DNA of 64,000 nucleotides from an uncultured Desulfovibrio sp. (GTDB lineage Bacteria; Desulfobacterota; Desulfovibrionia; Desulfovibrionales; Desulfovibrionaceae). The DNA lies in contig NZ_CABSIF010000006.1 of the NCBI RefSeq assembly GCF_902477725.1, forward strand, positions 124,001 to 188,000. The letters are read 5' to 3'. The notes beneath the pieces are model-generated. The model did not search any database. It was given only the letters and a program-made list of their open reading frames with translations, and was not told the DNA's origin. Every line of letters starts with the position of its first letter. The stretch's first letter is position 1. Position numbers and translations under genes: made by a program. Positions 44,678 through 53,878 of this stretch are shown here, in pieces.

Positions 44678-45066
44678 CAGCCGCAATCTTCTGTTTCCGC
44701 CTTTCTCGATTTTACGGCAAAGTCCAGATGCTCCCGGCCCCAGGCGTACAGCGCCTCTAGCGCCGGGAGCAGTTTTTTGCCGCGCTCTGTGAGCGAATAT
44801 TCCACCTTCGGCGGAATTTCGTTGTACTGCCTGCGATGTACAAGGCCAAAATCTTCCAGCTCGCGCAGGCATTTGGTCAGCATCATGTTGGTGACGCCCC
44901 GCACGCTGCGTTTCAGTTCGTTGTAGCGCATGGTGTCTTTTTCGGCCAGGTGCCACAGAACGGGCAACTTCCACTTGCCGCCAATGCACCTGAAAACGTG
45001 CAGGATGGGGCATTCAGTCTTGTCATCATACAGGCCGCTGGCGGCGCGTGAAGGAGATTTTGTCAT
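44605..45066 (-). CDS. HxlR-family transcriptional regulator
   Basis: A 153-residue single-domain winged-helix protein. E-C-P-I-L-H-V-F-R-C-I-G-G-K-W-K-L-P-V-L-W and R-Y-N-E-L-K-R-S-V-R-G-V-T-N-M-M-L define the family, with a Cys near residue 19 that in relatives such as YodB/HypR senses electrophiles or oxidants. It is divergent from a flavodoxin-like gene 120 bp away, a common HxlR target. The C-terminus overlaps the EamA gene by 73 bp. Confidence 0.9.
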   Translation of the reverse strand: MTKSPSRAASGLYDDKTECPILHVFRCIGGKWKLPVLWHLAEKDTMRYNELKRSVRGVTNMMLTKCLRELEDFGLVHRRQYNEIPPKVEYSLTERGKKLLPALEALYAWGREHLDFAVKSRKAETEDCGCQLPARPDSLADGSAAVSKGGSAA

Positions 45067-45185
45067 GGTATGCTCGCTAAAAGTAGGGAAGAAAAAAATG
45101 CGTACTTGCGAAAATAGTTTTAGAGCAGGTATACATGGTGGTCAAGAAGTCTCATGCCATCAACCAATTCCCACAGGAGGATATA

Positions 45186-45848
45186 ATGAAAATTTACGCC
45201 ATAAACGGTGGCCCTCGAAAGAAGTTCAATACCGCCAAGCTGCTTCAGGCGGCTCTGGACGGCGCGGCCGCCGCACCCTGTAGCGAAACCGTAGAAACCG
45301 AGATGATCCACCTGCATGATCTCAACTACAAAGGTTGCGTGAGCTGTTTTTCGTGCAAAAGGGTGGGCGGCAAGAGCTACGGGCATTGCGCAGTCAAGGA
45401 TGATCTGGCCCCGGTGCTGGAAAAGCTCTCGCAGGCGGACGGGCTTATATTTGGCAGCCCCATTTATTTTGGCAATGTCACGGGCATGATGCGCAGCTTT
45501 CTTGAGCGCCTGATGTTTCCCTTTTTCGTGTATGACAAGGACTACAGTTCGCTTGCTCCCAAGCGCATGCCCACGGCCTTTATTTACGCCATGAACGTAA
45601 GCAGCGAAGAAATGGAGCAGTACGGTTACCTCCAGAACCTCAAGGGGATGGAAACTTTTGTGGGCCGTCTTTTTGGCGAACCGCAAGTGCAGCATGTGCA
45701 CAATACCTACCAGTTTGACGACTATAGCAAGTACAAGTGCGAACGGTTCTCCGAGCCGGAAAAAGCCGCTTATCGCGACGCGCATTTTCCGCAAGATCTG
45801 GAGCAGGCCCGCCGCATAGGCGCTGCAATGGTTGCAGCTGCCAGATAG
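45186..45848 (+). CDS. Flavodoxin-fold NAD(P)H-dependent oxidoreductase with Cys-rich motif
   Basis: A 220-residue protein of the NADPH-dependent FMN reductase/iron-sulfur flavoprotein group. N-G-G-P-R-K-K-F-N-T near residue 5 is the FMN phosphate loop, and F-G-S-P-I-Y-F-G-N-V-T-G near 92 the isoalloxazine contact. Between them is C-V-S-C-F-S-C followed ten residues later by another Cys, close to the CX2CX2CX(4-7)C of 4Fe-4S flavoproteins. Whether a cluster forms is uncertain. ATG 45186 follows AGGAGG. It is divergent from the HxlR regulator, its likely controller. Confidence 0.85.
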   Translation: MKIYAINGGPRKKFNTAKLLQAALDGAAAAPCSETVETEMIHLHDLNYKGCVSCFSCKRVGGKSYGHCAVKDDLAPVLEKLSQADGLIFGSPIYFGNVTGMMRSFLERLMFPFFVYDKDYSSLAPKRMPTAFIYAMNVSSEEMEQYGYLQNLKGMETFVGRLFGEPQVQHVHNTYQFDDYSKYKCERFSEPEKAAYRDAHFPQDLEQARRIGAAMVAAAR

Positions 45849-45874
45849 CCTTCGGACTGCCCACGGCAAAATGC

Positions 45875-45902
45875 AAAGCCCCCGTTTTTCAACGGGGGCT
45901 TT
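45875..45902. terminator. Bidirectional terminator between the flavodoxin gene and livF
   Basis: AAAGCCCCCGTT / AACGGGGGCTTT, 12-bp perfect stem with TTTC loop. Confidence 0.88.
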
Positions 45903-45931
45903 GTCATTACTGAAAGTTGCGCCAGAGGGGA

Positions 45932-46654
45932 TTATGCACCCAGATAGGCTGCCTTGATTTCCGGCGTGTCGGCCAGATGGGCGGCGGAACCTTCCGCCAC
46001 GATACTGCCCGTGTCGAGTACATAGCCGCGATCTGCCACTTGAAGCGCCAGACGGGCGTTCTGCTCCACAACCACAACGGTCAGACCTTCGCTGTTGAGT
46101 TGTTTGAAGGTGCGGAACATGTCGTACATCAGCAGGGGCGAAAGGCCCATGGAGGGTTCGTCCAGCAGCAGCACCGAGCAGTTGGTCATAAGCGCGCGGC
46201 CCACGGCCAGCATTTGCTGTTCGCCGCCAGAGAGCGTGTCGCTGCGCTGGTGCATGCGTTCTTTAAGGCGCGGAAAAAGCTCAAAAACCTTGTCCACATC
46301 CCGCTGGATGTTGTTGTCCTTGCGCGTCCAGGTAGCCAGCTTGAGATTTTCATTCACCGTGAGGTTGCCGAAAATATGGCGGCCTTCTGGCACAAGATCC
46401 ATCTTGAGGCGGGCAACCACATGGTGCGGCTCTGTTTTTAATATGGATTCGCCGTTAAAGCGGATGTCGCCGCTGATGACCGTGGGCGATTCCGGCGGCG
46501 TGAGGCGCATGACGGCCTTGAGCGTGGTGGATTTGCCAGCGCCGTTGGCCCCGATGAGGGTGACTATTTCGCCCTTGTTCACGTGAAATGAAATGCCGTG
46601 AAGGGCTTCAATCTTGCCATAGCCGGCGTAGAGATTTTCAACTTCCAGTAGCAT
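45932..46654 (-). CDS. livF: Branched-chain amino-acid ABC transporter ATPase LivF
   Basis: A 240-residue ABC ATPase. Opening L-L-E-V-E-N-L-Y-A-G-Y-G-K-I-E-A-L-H is typical of LivF; Walker A G-A-N-G-A-G-K-S near residue 38, signature L-S-G-G-E-Q-Q near 140 and Walker B V-L-L-L-D-E-P-S near 160. ATG 46654 overlaps the livG stop by one base (TGATG). It is the last gene of livKHMGF, followed by the terminator at 45875. Confidence 0.95.
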   Translation of the reverse strand: MLLEVENLYAGYGKIEALHGISFHVNKGEIVTLIGANGAGKSTTLKAVMRLTPPESPTVISGDIRFNGESILKTEPHHVVARLKMDLVPEGRHIFGNLTVNENLKLATWTRKDNNIQRDVDKVFELFPRLKERMHQRSDTLSGGEQQMLAVGRALMTNCSVLLLDEPSMGLSPLLMYDMFRTFKQLNSEGLTVVVVEQNARLALQVADRGYVLDTGSIVAEGSAAHLADTPEIKAAYLGA

Positions 46655-47424
46655 CACACGTTCTCGTCGCCCAAGTAGGCCTTGATGACATCGGGGTTGG
46701 ACTGAATTTCCTGCGGCGTGCCCTTGGCAATGGTCTTGCCGAATTCCACCACGGTAATGTGCTGACACAGCGACATGACAACCTTCATCTGATGCTCAAT
46801 CATCCAGATGGCGATTTTGAATTCGTCAAAGATCCAGCGGATGTGCTTGATGAGGCCGTCCACGTCCGAGGAGTTCAGGCCAGCGGCGGGTTCATCAAGC
46901 AGCAGCAGCTTGGGGTCTGTGGAAAGGGCGCGGGCCAGCTCCACCCGGCGCTGCAGGCCGTAGGGCAGGTTTTTGGGAAATTCATTGGCCACATCGGCCA
47001 GTTCCATGATTTCAAGAATCTTTGAGGCCTTTTGCCGTACGCGTTTTTCTTCGCGGCTGTAACGCTCGTTGCAGAGCCACACGTCAAGCAGCCCGTATCC
47101 CAGCCGATGGTATTGCGACACGCAGATGTTGTCGAGCACCGTCATGTCGTTCCACAGGCGGATGTTCTGAAAGGTGCGGGCCATGCCCATGGCCGTAACC
47201 TGATGCGGTTCAAGGCGTGTATCGTATGTATGGCCGTTAAAGACAATCTGCCCCTCGGTGGCGTGATAAAAGCCGGAGGCCAGATTGAACACCGTTGTTT
47301 TGCCAGCGCCGTTGGGGCCGATAAGGCCCACAAGGCTGTGGTCTTCCACGGCGATGGAAAAATCCGTTAACGCAATCAGCCCGCCGAAGCGTTGCGTGAC
47401 TTCTTTCATTTCAAGCAGTGCCAA
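46654..47424 (-). CDS. livG: Branched-chain amino-acid ABC transporter ATPase LivG
   Basis: A 256-residue ABC ATPase. Walker A is G-P-N-G-A-G-K-T near residue 37, then L-V-G-L-I-G-P-N-G; the LivG-type insertion follows the Q-loop; an atypical signature segment reads L-P-Y-G-L-Q-R-R-V-E-L-A-R-A and Walker B L-L-L-L-D-E-P-A-A-G-L-N. The frame opens at a TTG at 47424 preceded by GGGGG; this start gives the family N-terminus A-L-L-E-M-K-E-V. Confidence 0.95.
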   Translation of the reverse strand: MALLEMKEVTQRFGGLIALTDFSIAVEDHSLVGLIGPNGAGKTTVFNLASGFYHATEGQIVFNGHTYDTRLEPHQVTAMGMARTFQNIRLWNDMTVLDNICVSQYHRLGYGLLDVWLCNERYSREEKRVRQKASKILEIMELADVANEFPKNLPYGLQRRVELARALSTDPKLLLLDEPAAGLNSSDVDGLIKHIRWIFDEFKIAIWMIEHQMKVVMSLCQHITVVEFGKTIAKGTPQEIQSNPDVIKAYLGDENV

Positions 47425-47502
47425 GGTCAGCCCCCACTCGTTCTGGTTGTATCTGTATCAATGGCGCTTTCAGGACGCGCCGCCCTGGGGCCGGCAATTG
47501 CT

Positions 47503-48666
47503 TTAGTCGCGTTTGCCGAAGCTTACCAGCCGTTTCAGTTTGGGGAACACATCGGTCAGTTCCCTGTTGCCCAAGAGGCCCTCGGGCCTGAACTGCATGA
47601 GCAGAATGAGAATCAGCGGGATGATGACCCACTTCCATTCCTGGCTGATATTGAACGAATTGGGCACAAAGGGCAGCATGTGGGCCAGATCGCTCATGGC
47701 AGGCAGGGCAAAGCGCAAAAGCTCGATCAGCAGTGTAAACATCACGGCGGCCAGCACAGAGCCGGAAAGCGAACCCATGCCGCCCAGATACACCATGACC
47801 ATGGCCTCGGTGGACTTCATGATGCCAAAGCTGTTGGCGTAGATGGAGCTGAACATGTGTGCGTAAAGCGCGCCCGCCACCCCGGCAATGCCCGCAGATA
47901 CCATAAAGGCCACGAGCTTCACCCGCTTGGTGTTGACGCTCATGATCTCCGCGGCGACTTCGTTCTGGCATACCGCAGGTATGCCCTTGCCCAGAGTGCT
48001 GTTTACCAGACGGTACAGCATCATGGTGGTGATCATCACGCCAAGCAGCATCCAGATCATCATCCAGGGGATGTCGGCCACGTTCTCCATGGCGCGCACC
48101 ACGCCGCGCATGCCTGTAAGGCCGCGCGGGCCGCCCACAAAGTCGATATTGATGATGAGCGAAATGATGATGTAGTTGGCGGCAATGGTGATGATTGCCA
48201 GATAGTCGTCACGGGTTTTGAATGATGGCAGGGCCACCAGCAGGCCAAAGAGGGCCGCCACGCCGCCCGCTGCGGCAAGCACCAGGGGAAAGAGCAGGGG
48301 CGCAAGTTCTGGCGGCAGCAGGGGAGCGCCCAGCATTTTGTTCTTGGTGAACAGAATGATGGAGATAAGCCCGCCCACATAGGCCCCCACGCACATAAAG
48401 CCCGCGTGACCACAGGAAAATTCGCCCATGTAGCCGTTCACAAGGTTCAGGCTGGTGGCAAAAATAACGTTGAGGCCCATGAACTTGATGACCGAAAGCC
48501 AGTAGCCGTCAATCCATGAAAAGTATTCGGCAAAAACAAGCACCAGCCCGCCGATCAGGAACAGAAGACAGTCTAGCTTCTTCTGTTTGACAGCCCGTTT
48601 GATGGCATAGCCGAAGCAGAGCACGCCCAGTATTACAAGAACCGTTTGTACAAAAAGAGGCAGCAT
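47503..48666 (-). CDS. livM: Branched-chain amino-acid ABC transporter permease LivM
   Basis: A 387-residue inner-membrane permease with about ten helices. Family landmarks are N-L-V-N-G-Y-M-G-E-F-S-C-G-H-A-G-F near residue 75, D-D-Y-L-A-I-I-T-I-A near 152, and the cytoplasmic coupling loop N-E-V-A-A-E-I-M-S-V-N near 245. The stretch near 300 (Y-L-G-G-M-G-S-L-S-G-S) is typical of LivM. It lies 13 bp downstream of livH. Confidence 0.95.
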   Translation of the reverse strand: MLPLFVQTVLVILGVLCFGYAIKRAVKQKKLDCLLFLIGGLVLVFAEYFSWIDGYWLSVIKFMGLNVIFATSLNLVNGYMGEFSCGHAGFMCVGAYVGGLISIILFTKNKMLGAPLLPPELAPLLFPLVLAAAGGVAALFGLLVALPSFKTRDDYLAIITIAANYIIISLIINIDFVGGPRGLTGMRGVVRAMENVADIPWMMIWMLLGVMITTMMLYRLVNSTLGKGIPAVCQNEVAAEIMSVNTKRVKLVAFMVSAGIAGVAGALYAHMFSSIYANSFGIMKSTEAMVMVYLGGMGSLSGSVLAAVMFTLLIELLRFALPAMSDLAHMLPFVPNSFNISQEWKWVIIPLILILLMQFRPEGLLGNRELTDVFPKLKRLVSFGKRD

Positions 48667-48679
48667 TCAGACACTCCGG

Positions 48680-49594
48680 CTAGATTTTGGTCGTTTGCGG
48701 CATGCCGAAAATGCCCGTGGGCCGCACCCACAGGATGAGCAGCAGGATGGTGAAGGAAAACAGATCCATGTAGGTGGACGGCAAAAAGGCCACCACCATG
48801 ATTTCTACAAATGCCAGCATAAAGCCGCCCACAAATGCGCCGCGTATGTCGCCAATGCCGCCTACAACCGCCGCGATAAAGGCCTTCCAGCCGATCATGG
48901 CGCCCATATAAGGCTCAAGGTTGGGGTAGCACATGGCAAACAGCATGCCGCCAAGTCCGGCAATACCCGAACCGAGCACAAAGGTGACCACAATGACGCT
49001 GTCGAGCGGTATGCCCATGAGCGGCAGGGCAAAGCGGTCCCAGGAAACCGCACGCATGGCCATGCCCACCTTGGTGCGCGTGACAATGGTCTGCAAGAAC
49101 AGAAACACCAGCACCGCAGCCACAATAACCCATACTTTCAGGTTGGTGATGACCAGCGGCCCGATGGAATATACGGCCTTGTCAATTAGCTCGGGCAGCT
49201 TGCGCTTGGTTGCCCCAAGCAGTGCAAGGTTGCCGTTTTCAAGAATAAGGCCGCACATCAGTGCGGTTATGACCACATAGAGCCTGTGCGCGCCCTTGCG
49301 GCGCAGGGGCCGATAGGCAATGCGCTCAAGCGTAACGCCCACAAGGGCTGTGAGGCCCATTGTCAGCACAATGGTCAGCCACAGCGTCATCGGCTTTGAA
49401 AGGGCTAGCCCATCGGAAGAAACCAGATATGTGGCCACAAAAAATGAAATGTAGGCCCCAACCATAAAAATATCGCCGTGGGCGAAGTTGATGAGGCGCA
49501 GCACCCCGTAAACCAAGGTGTAGCCCAAGGCGATGAGGGCGTAAAAGCTGCCCCATTGCAAGGCGTTGAGGGTCTGTTGCAGCAGAAAGTCCAT
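48680..49594 (-). CDS. livH: Branched-chain amino-acid ABC transporter permease LivH
   Basis: A 304-residue permease with about eight helices. N-terminus Q-Q-T-L-N-A-L-Q-W-G-S-F-Y-A-L-I-A-L-G-Y-T-L-V-Y-G (hyphens only for display) is the LivH signature; I-N-F-A-H-G-D-I-F-M-V-G-A-Y near residue 34 and V-V-G-G-I-G-D-I-R-G-A near 250 agree. Partner of LivM; separated from livK by a spacer with a strong hairpin. Confidence 0.95.
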   Translation of the reverse strand: MDFLLQQTLNALQWGSFYALIALGYTLVYGVLRLINFAHGDIFMVGAYISFFVATYLVSSDGLALSKPMTLWLTIVLTMGLTALVGVTLERIAYRPLRRKGAHRLYVVITALMCGLILENGNLALLGATKRKLPELIDKAVYSIGPLVITNLKVWVIVAAVLVFLFLQTIVTRTKVGMAMRAVSWDRFALPLMGIPLDSVIVVTFVLGSGIAGLGGMLFAMCYPNLEPYMGAMIGWKAFIAAVVGGIGDIRGAFVGGFMLAFVEIMVVAFLPSTYMDLFSFTILLLILWVRPTGIFGMPQTTKI

Positions 49595-49971
49595 AGGCTA
49601 CCCAAAAATGCTGACGGTTACAGTGTGCAAATCCTGTGGCGCAGTTTTTCAATTCATGGTCAAAACCCGAATGCAGAGCGGCAGTGCGCATATGCGGCCC
49701 CTGAACCGCCAGCTCAGGCGAAAAAACTGTTGTCCCAAGGGTGATTTGCGGGTGGCATGTGCCAGGTCGCAAAACAGGCCTTGCCTCTACATGCTTTTAT
49801 GCCAAAAAAACGCAAAAAACCATTCCTGATTCGCAATGGGACGTTGCCGGAGGCAAAAAAATATTGATCCGTTCGGAGGCGCAGTTTCCCATTCGTATTG
49901 GAGCGTTTTGCCGCCGCGCGGCCCCCTGTGGGTTGGGCCGCGCGGCAGTGCCAATTACCTGCTGATGCCTG
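49595..49971. other. livK-livH spacer
   Basis: No gene seen in this 377-bp gap, apart from the hairpin near 49913-49946. Confidence 0.5.
49913..49946 (-). promoter_or_regulatory. GC hairpin downstream of livK
   Basis: GCCGCGCGGCCC (49913-49924) / GGGCCGCGCGGC (49935-49946), 12-bp perfect GC stem, 26 bp past the livK stop on the minus strand. There is no T-run on the exit side, so partial attenuation or 3' mRNA protection of livK is more likely than full termination. Confidence 0.6.
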
Positions 49972-51141
49972 CTATTTGGGGCAGACAGATTCCACAAAGG
50001 CGAACGCGCCGGTTTCCGTCACGCGCACGATAACAGCACACTTGATGGGGTCGCGGTTTTCGTCAAACTTCATGCTGCCGGTGATGCCGTCAAAGTTGGC
50101 CATGCCAGCCATGTTGTCACGAATGATCTTGCGTTCTTTCTTGAGGTCCGGATCAATCTTGCCGTTCTTCTGAATGGCCTGAAGCACGATGTTGATGGAG
50201 TCCCAGGTCAGAGCGGCAACGTCGTCAGGCACATAGCCGTACTTGGCCTTGTACTTGTCGATGAATTCCTTGGTTTTGCCAGTCGCGCCCTCGGCGGTGT
50301 AGTGGGTGGAGAAAAACTGGTCCACACAGTCCTTGCCGCAAAGGTTGAAAAGCTCGGCGGAACCCCAGGCATCGGAACCCATGAAGGGGCCCTTGTAGCC
50401 GAGGTCGCGGGCCTGGGGCACAATAAGGGCCGCAAAGCTGTAGTTTTCAGGCACAAAGATGAAATCGGGCTTGGCGGCGATGATCTTGGTCAGCTGGGCA
50501 GAGAAATCCTGATCTTTGGGGCCGTGCGATTCCATGGCCACCACAGAACCCTTGCCGTGGGTCTTTTCAAAGGCTTCCTTGAAGTTGTCGGCAAGCCCCT
50601 TGGAGTAGTCGTTGGATACTTCAAACAGAACAGCGGCTTTTTTGGCGTTGAACTTCTTGGTGGTGAAGTCCACGGCCACAGGAGCCTGGAAAGGATCAAG
50701 GAAGGCGCCGCGGAACACCCAGGGGCGGTCCTTGGTGGCGTCGGGGTTGGTGGACCAGGGGGTGATCATGGGCACCTGTTCGTCATTGGCAACTGCGCCC
50801 GCAGGCACGGCCTGACGCGAAGACTGGGGACCAACGATGGCCATGACCTTGTCGCGCTCAATGAGCTTCAGGGTCACGTTGACGGCAGACTCGGGTTTGG
50901 ATTCATTGTCTTCATAAATGAATTCAAGCGGGTACATCTTGTCGCCCACTTTCAGCCCGCCCTTGGCGTTGATCTCTTCCTTCAGCATTTCAGCCGCATA
51001 CTTGGAACCTTCGCCCACCTTGGGGATTTCACCAGTAAGCGGGATGGGGAACCCGATTTTGATCGGAGCTTCTGCGGCCATGGCCGCTTGCCCCACAAAG
51101 AGAGACAGGGCGCAAACTGACGCTACTTTCAGCAAATTCAT
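49972..51141 (-). CDS. livK: Branched-chain amino-acid-type periplasmic binding protein LivK
   Basis: A 389-residue secreted type I periplasmic binding protein. The Sec signal peptide covers about residues 1-23 (cleaved after A-M-A). I-K-I-G-F-P-I-P-L-T-G-E-I-P begins the mature fold; V-G-P-Q-S-S-R-Q-A near 105 and Y-S-F-A-A-L-I-V-P near 230 shape the ligand cleft. Ligand may be Leu/Ile/Val or another amide/amino acid. ATG 51141 is chosen for its GGGAGG site; the upstream frame to 51210 is non-signal-like. It leads the liv operon. Confidence 0.94.
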   Translation of the reverse strand: MNLLKVASVCALSLFVGQAAMAAEAPIKIGFPIPLTGEIPKVGEGSKYAAEMLKEEINAKGGLKVGDKMYPLEFIYEDNESKPESAVNVTLKLIERDKVMAIVGPQSSRQAVPAGAVANDEQVPMITPWSTNPDATKDRPWVFRGAFLDPFQAPVAVDFTTKKFNAKKAAVLFEVSNDYSKGLADNFKEAFEKTHGKGSVVAMESHGPKDQDFSAQLTKIIAAKPDFIFVPENYSFAALIVPQARDLGYKGPFMGSDAWGSAELFNLCGKDCVDQFFSTHYTAEGATGKTKEFIDKYKAKYGYVPDDVAALTWDSINIVLQAIQKNGKIDPDLKKERKIIRDNMAGMANFDGITGSMKFDENRDPIKCAVIVRVTETGAFAFVESVCPK

Positions 51142-51896
51142 GAAGGCCTCCCGAGTTTTATGTGCAGTTACAGGGGTGTACCAAAAAGACGGTAAGGCTG
51201 AACAAAGCAAAAAATATTCCGTTTTGCTAAGTTGCTGGAAAAGAACATAATTTATAAAATTTATCTACACAAAAAATACGTTTTGGTAGTTTTTTGTGCG
51301 TAACCACTACAAAACAGTGAAAAAATAAAACGATAGCACGAGCATGAACCTTGTCGCATATGTGGTATCGCAAGTCAAATACGATACCGTGTCGGAGGAG
51401 GCTGTTAGGTGTGCTTACGTGATATTTTAGTAATATGCTGGATTAAATAAACTTTTTTGAAGTTGATCGTTTGAATGCAATTCCGGTCAGTACAGATTCT
51501 GGCTGTAGGCACCAGTTTTGCGGCAAGCAAGGAATGTGGCTTGAATGCTTAACTTGTTGTTGTCGTTGGTGAATTTGTTTTTGGTGTAGAAAATACTTTT
51601 TTGTCGATTTAGCTGGAACGTTTTGACCCCATTACTCGTATTATGCCTGAAAAATAAAAAAATCTAAAATAATTTCAGTATATTATGATATTCTACGGAC
51701 TGGTAGTCCTTGGGTTCGCGCCGTTGGCTGAATCTGGGAAACCCCTGTTTTAAGCCCTGCCGCTGGTTTTTCTTCCAGCGCCGTTTTCGCATGGATTCAG
51801 GCCAGCCTGTGCAGCACGGCAGACCTGAATCCATGCGGTATATAAGCACGATTCAGCTGTAAAAGCCACAGAAAAAGATTAACGGCATTGCCTGGG
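51142..51896. other. Long AT-rich intergenic region between ggt and livK
   Basis: 755 bp with no convincing gene. Contains the livK upstream region, an A/T dyad CACAAAAAA / TTTTTTGTG (51268-51298), and a large inverted repeat nearer ggt (51788-51837). A purine/pyrimidine-biased, low-GC stretch from 51240 to 51680 has no recognised element. Confidence 0.5.
51788..51837 (-). terminator. Large inverted repeat downstream of ggt
   Basis: CGCATGGATTCAGG / CCTGAATCCATGCG, 14-bp perfect arms with internal GCC/GGC and GTGC/GCAC pairing; 60 bp past the ggt stop. No exit T-run, so it may be a terminator of the rho-assisted kind or a REP-like element. Confidence 0.55.
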
Positions 51897-53561
51897 TCAA
51901 TAGCCAGCAGCCAGACCGTCGCTGCGCGGGTCGGTTGCTCCAAACAGTACACCAGTCTCCTGATCACAAAGAATGGCTCCGGCATGGCCCATCAGATCGC
52001 TAAAGTCTGCAATGCGTTCGACCGAATGACCCTGTTTGGTCAGGGCTTGGGCCACCTGCGGGCTGAAGCGGCCTTCGAGCCGGAGGTTGTTTACCGGCAG
52101 ACCCCAGCTTCGGCCATAAAGCCAGCGCGGTGCGGTCACGGCATCGTGCGGGCTCAGGCCAAAATCTACCATTCGGGTGACTATGGCCGCCTGCGTCTGA
52201 GGTTGCCCCTCGCCGCCCATGGTGCCGTAAACCAGCCAGGGCTTGCCGTTTTTGCGCAGCATGGGCGGATTGAGCGTGTGCATGGTGCGTTTGCGAGGTT
52301 CGAGCCTGTTGATATGGGTGGGATCGAGCGAAAAAAAGCTGCCACGGTTTTGCAGCAGGATTCCCGAGTCGCCTGCCACAAGGCCCGAGCCAAAGTCGTG
52401 AAAAATGCTCTGGATGGCAGAAACGGCGTTACCCTGAGCGTCCACCACGCCGAACCAGCAGGTGTCACCCTTGGGTTCCAGCGGGGCGGCGGGGCTGAGC
52501 GCGCGGACAGGGTCAATGCGGTTGGCAAGCTCGCGCCCATGCCCCGGAGACAGTAGATAATCTACAGGAATGTCGGCAAAGTCCGGGTCAGTCACGTGGG
52601 CGTCGCGGTCGGCAAAAGCCAGCTTGGTCGCCTCGACTATGGCGTGCAGATATTCGGCGCTGCCCTCGCCCATGCCTCGGATATCCAGATGTTCAAGGAT
52701 GTTGAGTATGGAGAGCGAAGCCAGCCCCTGGGTATTGGGTGGCAGGTTGCAGCACTCAAGGCCCCGGTAGCGCACACGCAGAGGCGTGACGATTTCTGCC
52801 TGATGTGCGGCGAAATCCCGCGCTGTGAGCAGACCCCCGTTGCTTGCAAGCCAGCCGGTCAGGCGGTCGGCCAGTTCGCCTTCATAAAATACGCGCGCGC
52901 CCTCGCGGGCGATAAGGTCAAGGGTCGCGGCAAGGTCGGGCAGACGCAGCACTGCCCCTGTTTGCGGGGGCGTGCCGTTGGGTAAAAATGTGCGCGCAAA
53001 GCCGGGAAACCTCTGCAATTGCCGATAGCCCGTGGGGTCAGGCTTGCAGTCCTCCTGCAGCCAGTGGGCCAGGGATGGAGTTACGGCAAAACCTTCTGCC
53101 GCGAGGCTGATGGCCTCTTGCAACAGGTCGCCCAAAGCAAGAGAGCTGCCCCAGGAGCGGCTGAGCGTGTGGGCGGCATCCCAACCAGAAACCACACCGG
53201 GCACAGTGCAGGCAGCCAGCGGCCCGCGCAGAGGAATGGACACAAGGCCCTTTTGCGCAAATAAATCCCGCGTGACATTTTCACCAGAGCGCCCACAGGC
53301 GTTGATGCCGTGCAGTGCGCCAGTTGCCGCTTCGTGCGCCAGCCAGAAGTTGTCGCCCCCGATGCTGCACATCTGCGGGTACACAACGGCCAGCACTGCT
53401 GCCACGGCCACGGCGGCGTCAAGGGCGGTGCCGCCCTTGCGCAGAATATCCACGCCTGCCTGTGTGGCAAGGTAGTGCGGCGATGTGACCATGCCCCGTG
53501 TGGTCATGGGGTCAAAACGCTGGGATTCTGTTTTCGCATAGGGGCTGGATGCAAAGTTCAT
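51897..53561 (-). CDS. ggt: Gamma-glutamyltransferase-family protein (YwrD-like)
   Basis: About 554 residues of the N-terminal nucleophile hydrolase family, which matures by self-cleavage before a Thr. The predicted nucleophile is Thr367 in G-D-T-C-W-F-G-V-V-D-A-Q-G-N-A-V-S; G-S-G-L-V-A-G-D-S-G-I-L-L-Q-N-R-G follows. N-terminal M-V-T-S-P-H-Y-L-A-T, and I-G-G-D-N-F-W, match the YwrD/putative GGT group rather than the classical secreted enzyme, and no signal peptide is seen, so it may be cytoplasmic. It cleaves gamma-glutamyl bonds, e.g. of glutathione. ATG 53561 has AGGAAG upstream. Confidence 0.88.
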   Translation of the reverse strand: MNFASSPYAKTESQRFDPMTTRGMVTSPHYLATQAGVDILRKGGTALDAAVAVAAVLAVVYPQMCSIGGDNFWLAHEAATGALHGINACGRSGENVTRDLFAQKGLVSIPLRGPLAACTVPGVVSGWDAAHTLSRSWGSSLALGDLLQEAISLAAEGFAVTPSLAHWLQEDCKPDPTGYRQLQRFPGFARTFLPNGTPPQTGAVLRLPDLAATLDLIAREGARVFYEGELADRLTGWLASNGGLLTARDFAAHQAEIVTPLRVRYRGLECCNLPPNTQGLASLSILNILEHLDIRGMGEGSAEYLHAIVEATKLAFADRDAHVTDPDFADIPVDYLLSPGHGRELANRIDPVRALSPAAPLEPKGDTCWFGVVDAQGNAVSAIQSIFHDFGSGLVAGDSGILLQNRGSFFSLDPTHINRLEPRKRTMHTLNPPMLRKNGKPWLVYGTMGGEGQPQTQAAIVTRMVDFGLSPHDAVTAPRWLYGRSWGLPVNNLRLEGRFSPQVAQALTKQGHSVERIADFSDLMGHAGAILCDQETGVLFGATDPRSDGLAAGY

Positions 53562-53878
53562 GGCGCTTCCTGTTGGGGTGGCTAGGTGTCGCATGGGTGC
53601 CGCCAGCAGGGCGCAAATCTGTGAAGACCCCAATGGCATGCAGTGGATAATCCGTGGCCTTGCAGCAGACTAGCGGCGGGGGAGCGGCACGTCAAACCGA
53701 TGCTGCATCCCTGCCAGCAGGTGATAATCAGGTGTGGATTTTGCTTAAAACCGGGCGGGCCATGCCGGGCAAGCCTCATTGAGGGGTGACAAAAAAGGGC
53801 GTAAGCAGGTCTGACGCCGCGCAGGTGCGGCTACAGATCAGCAGGCAGCCGCGCTCTACGCGGCGCGAAGGACACAAT
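53562..53878. other. Divergent region between ggt and the AbrB-like gene
   Basis: No gene seen; holds both 5' regions. No clear promoter could be fixed by eye. Confidence 0.4.
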
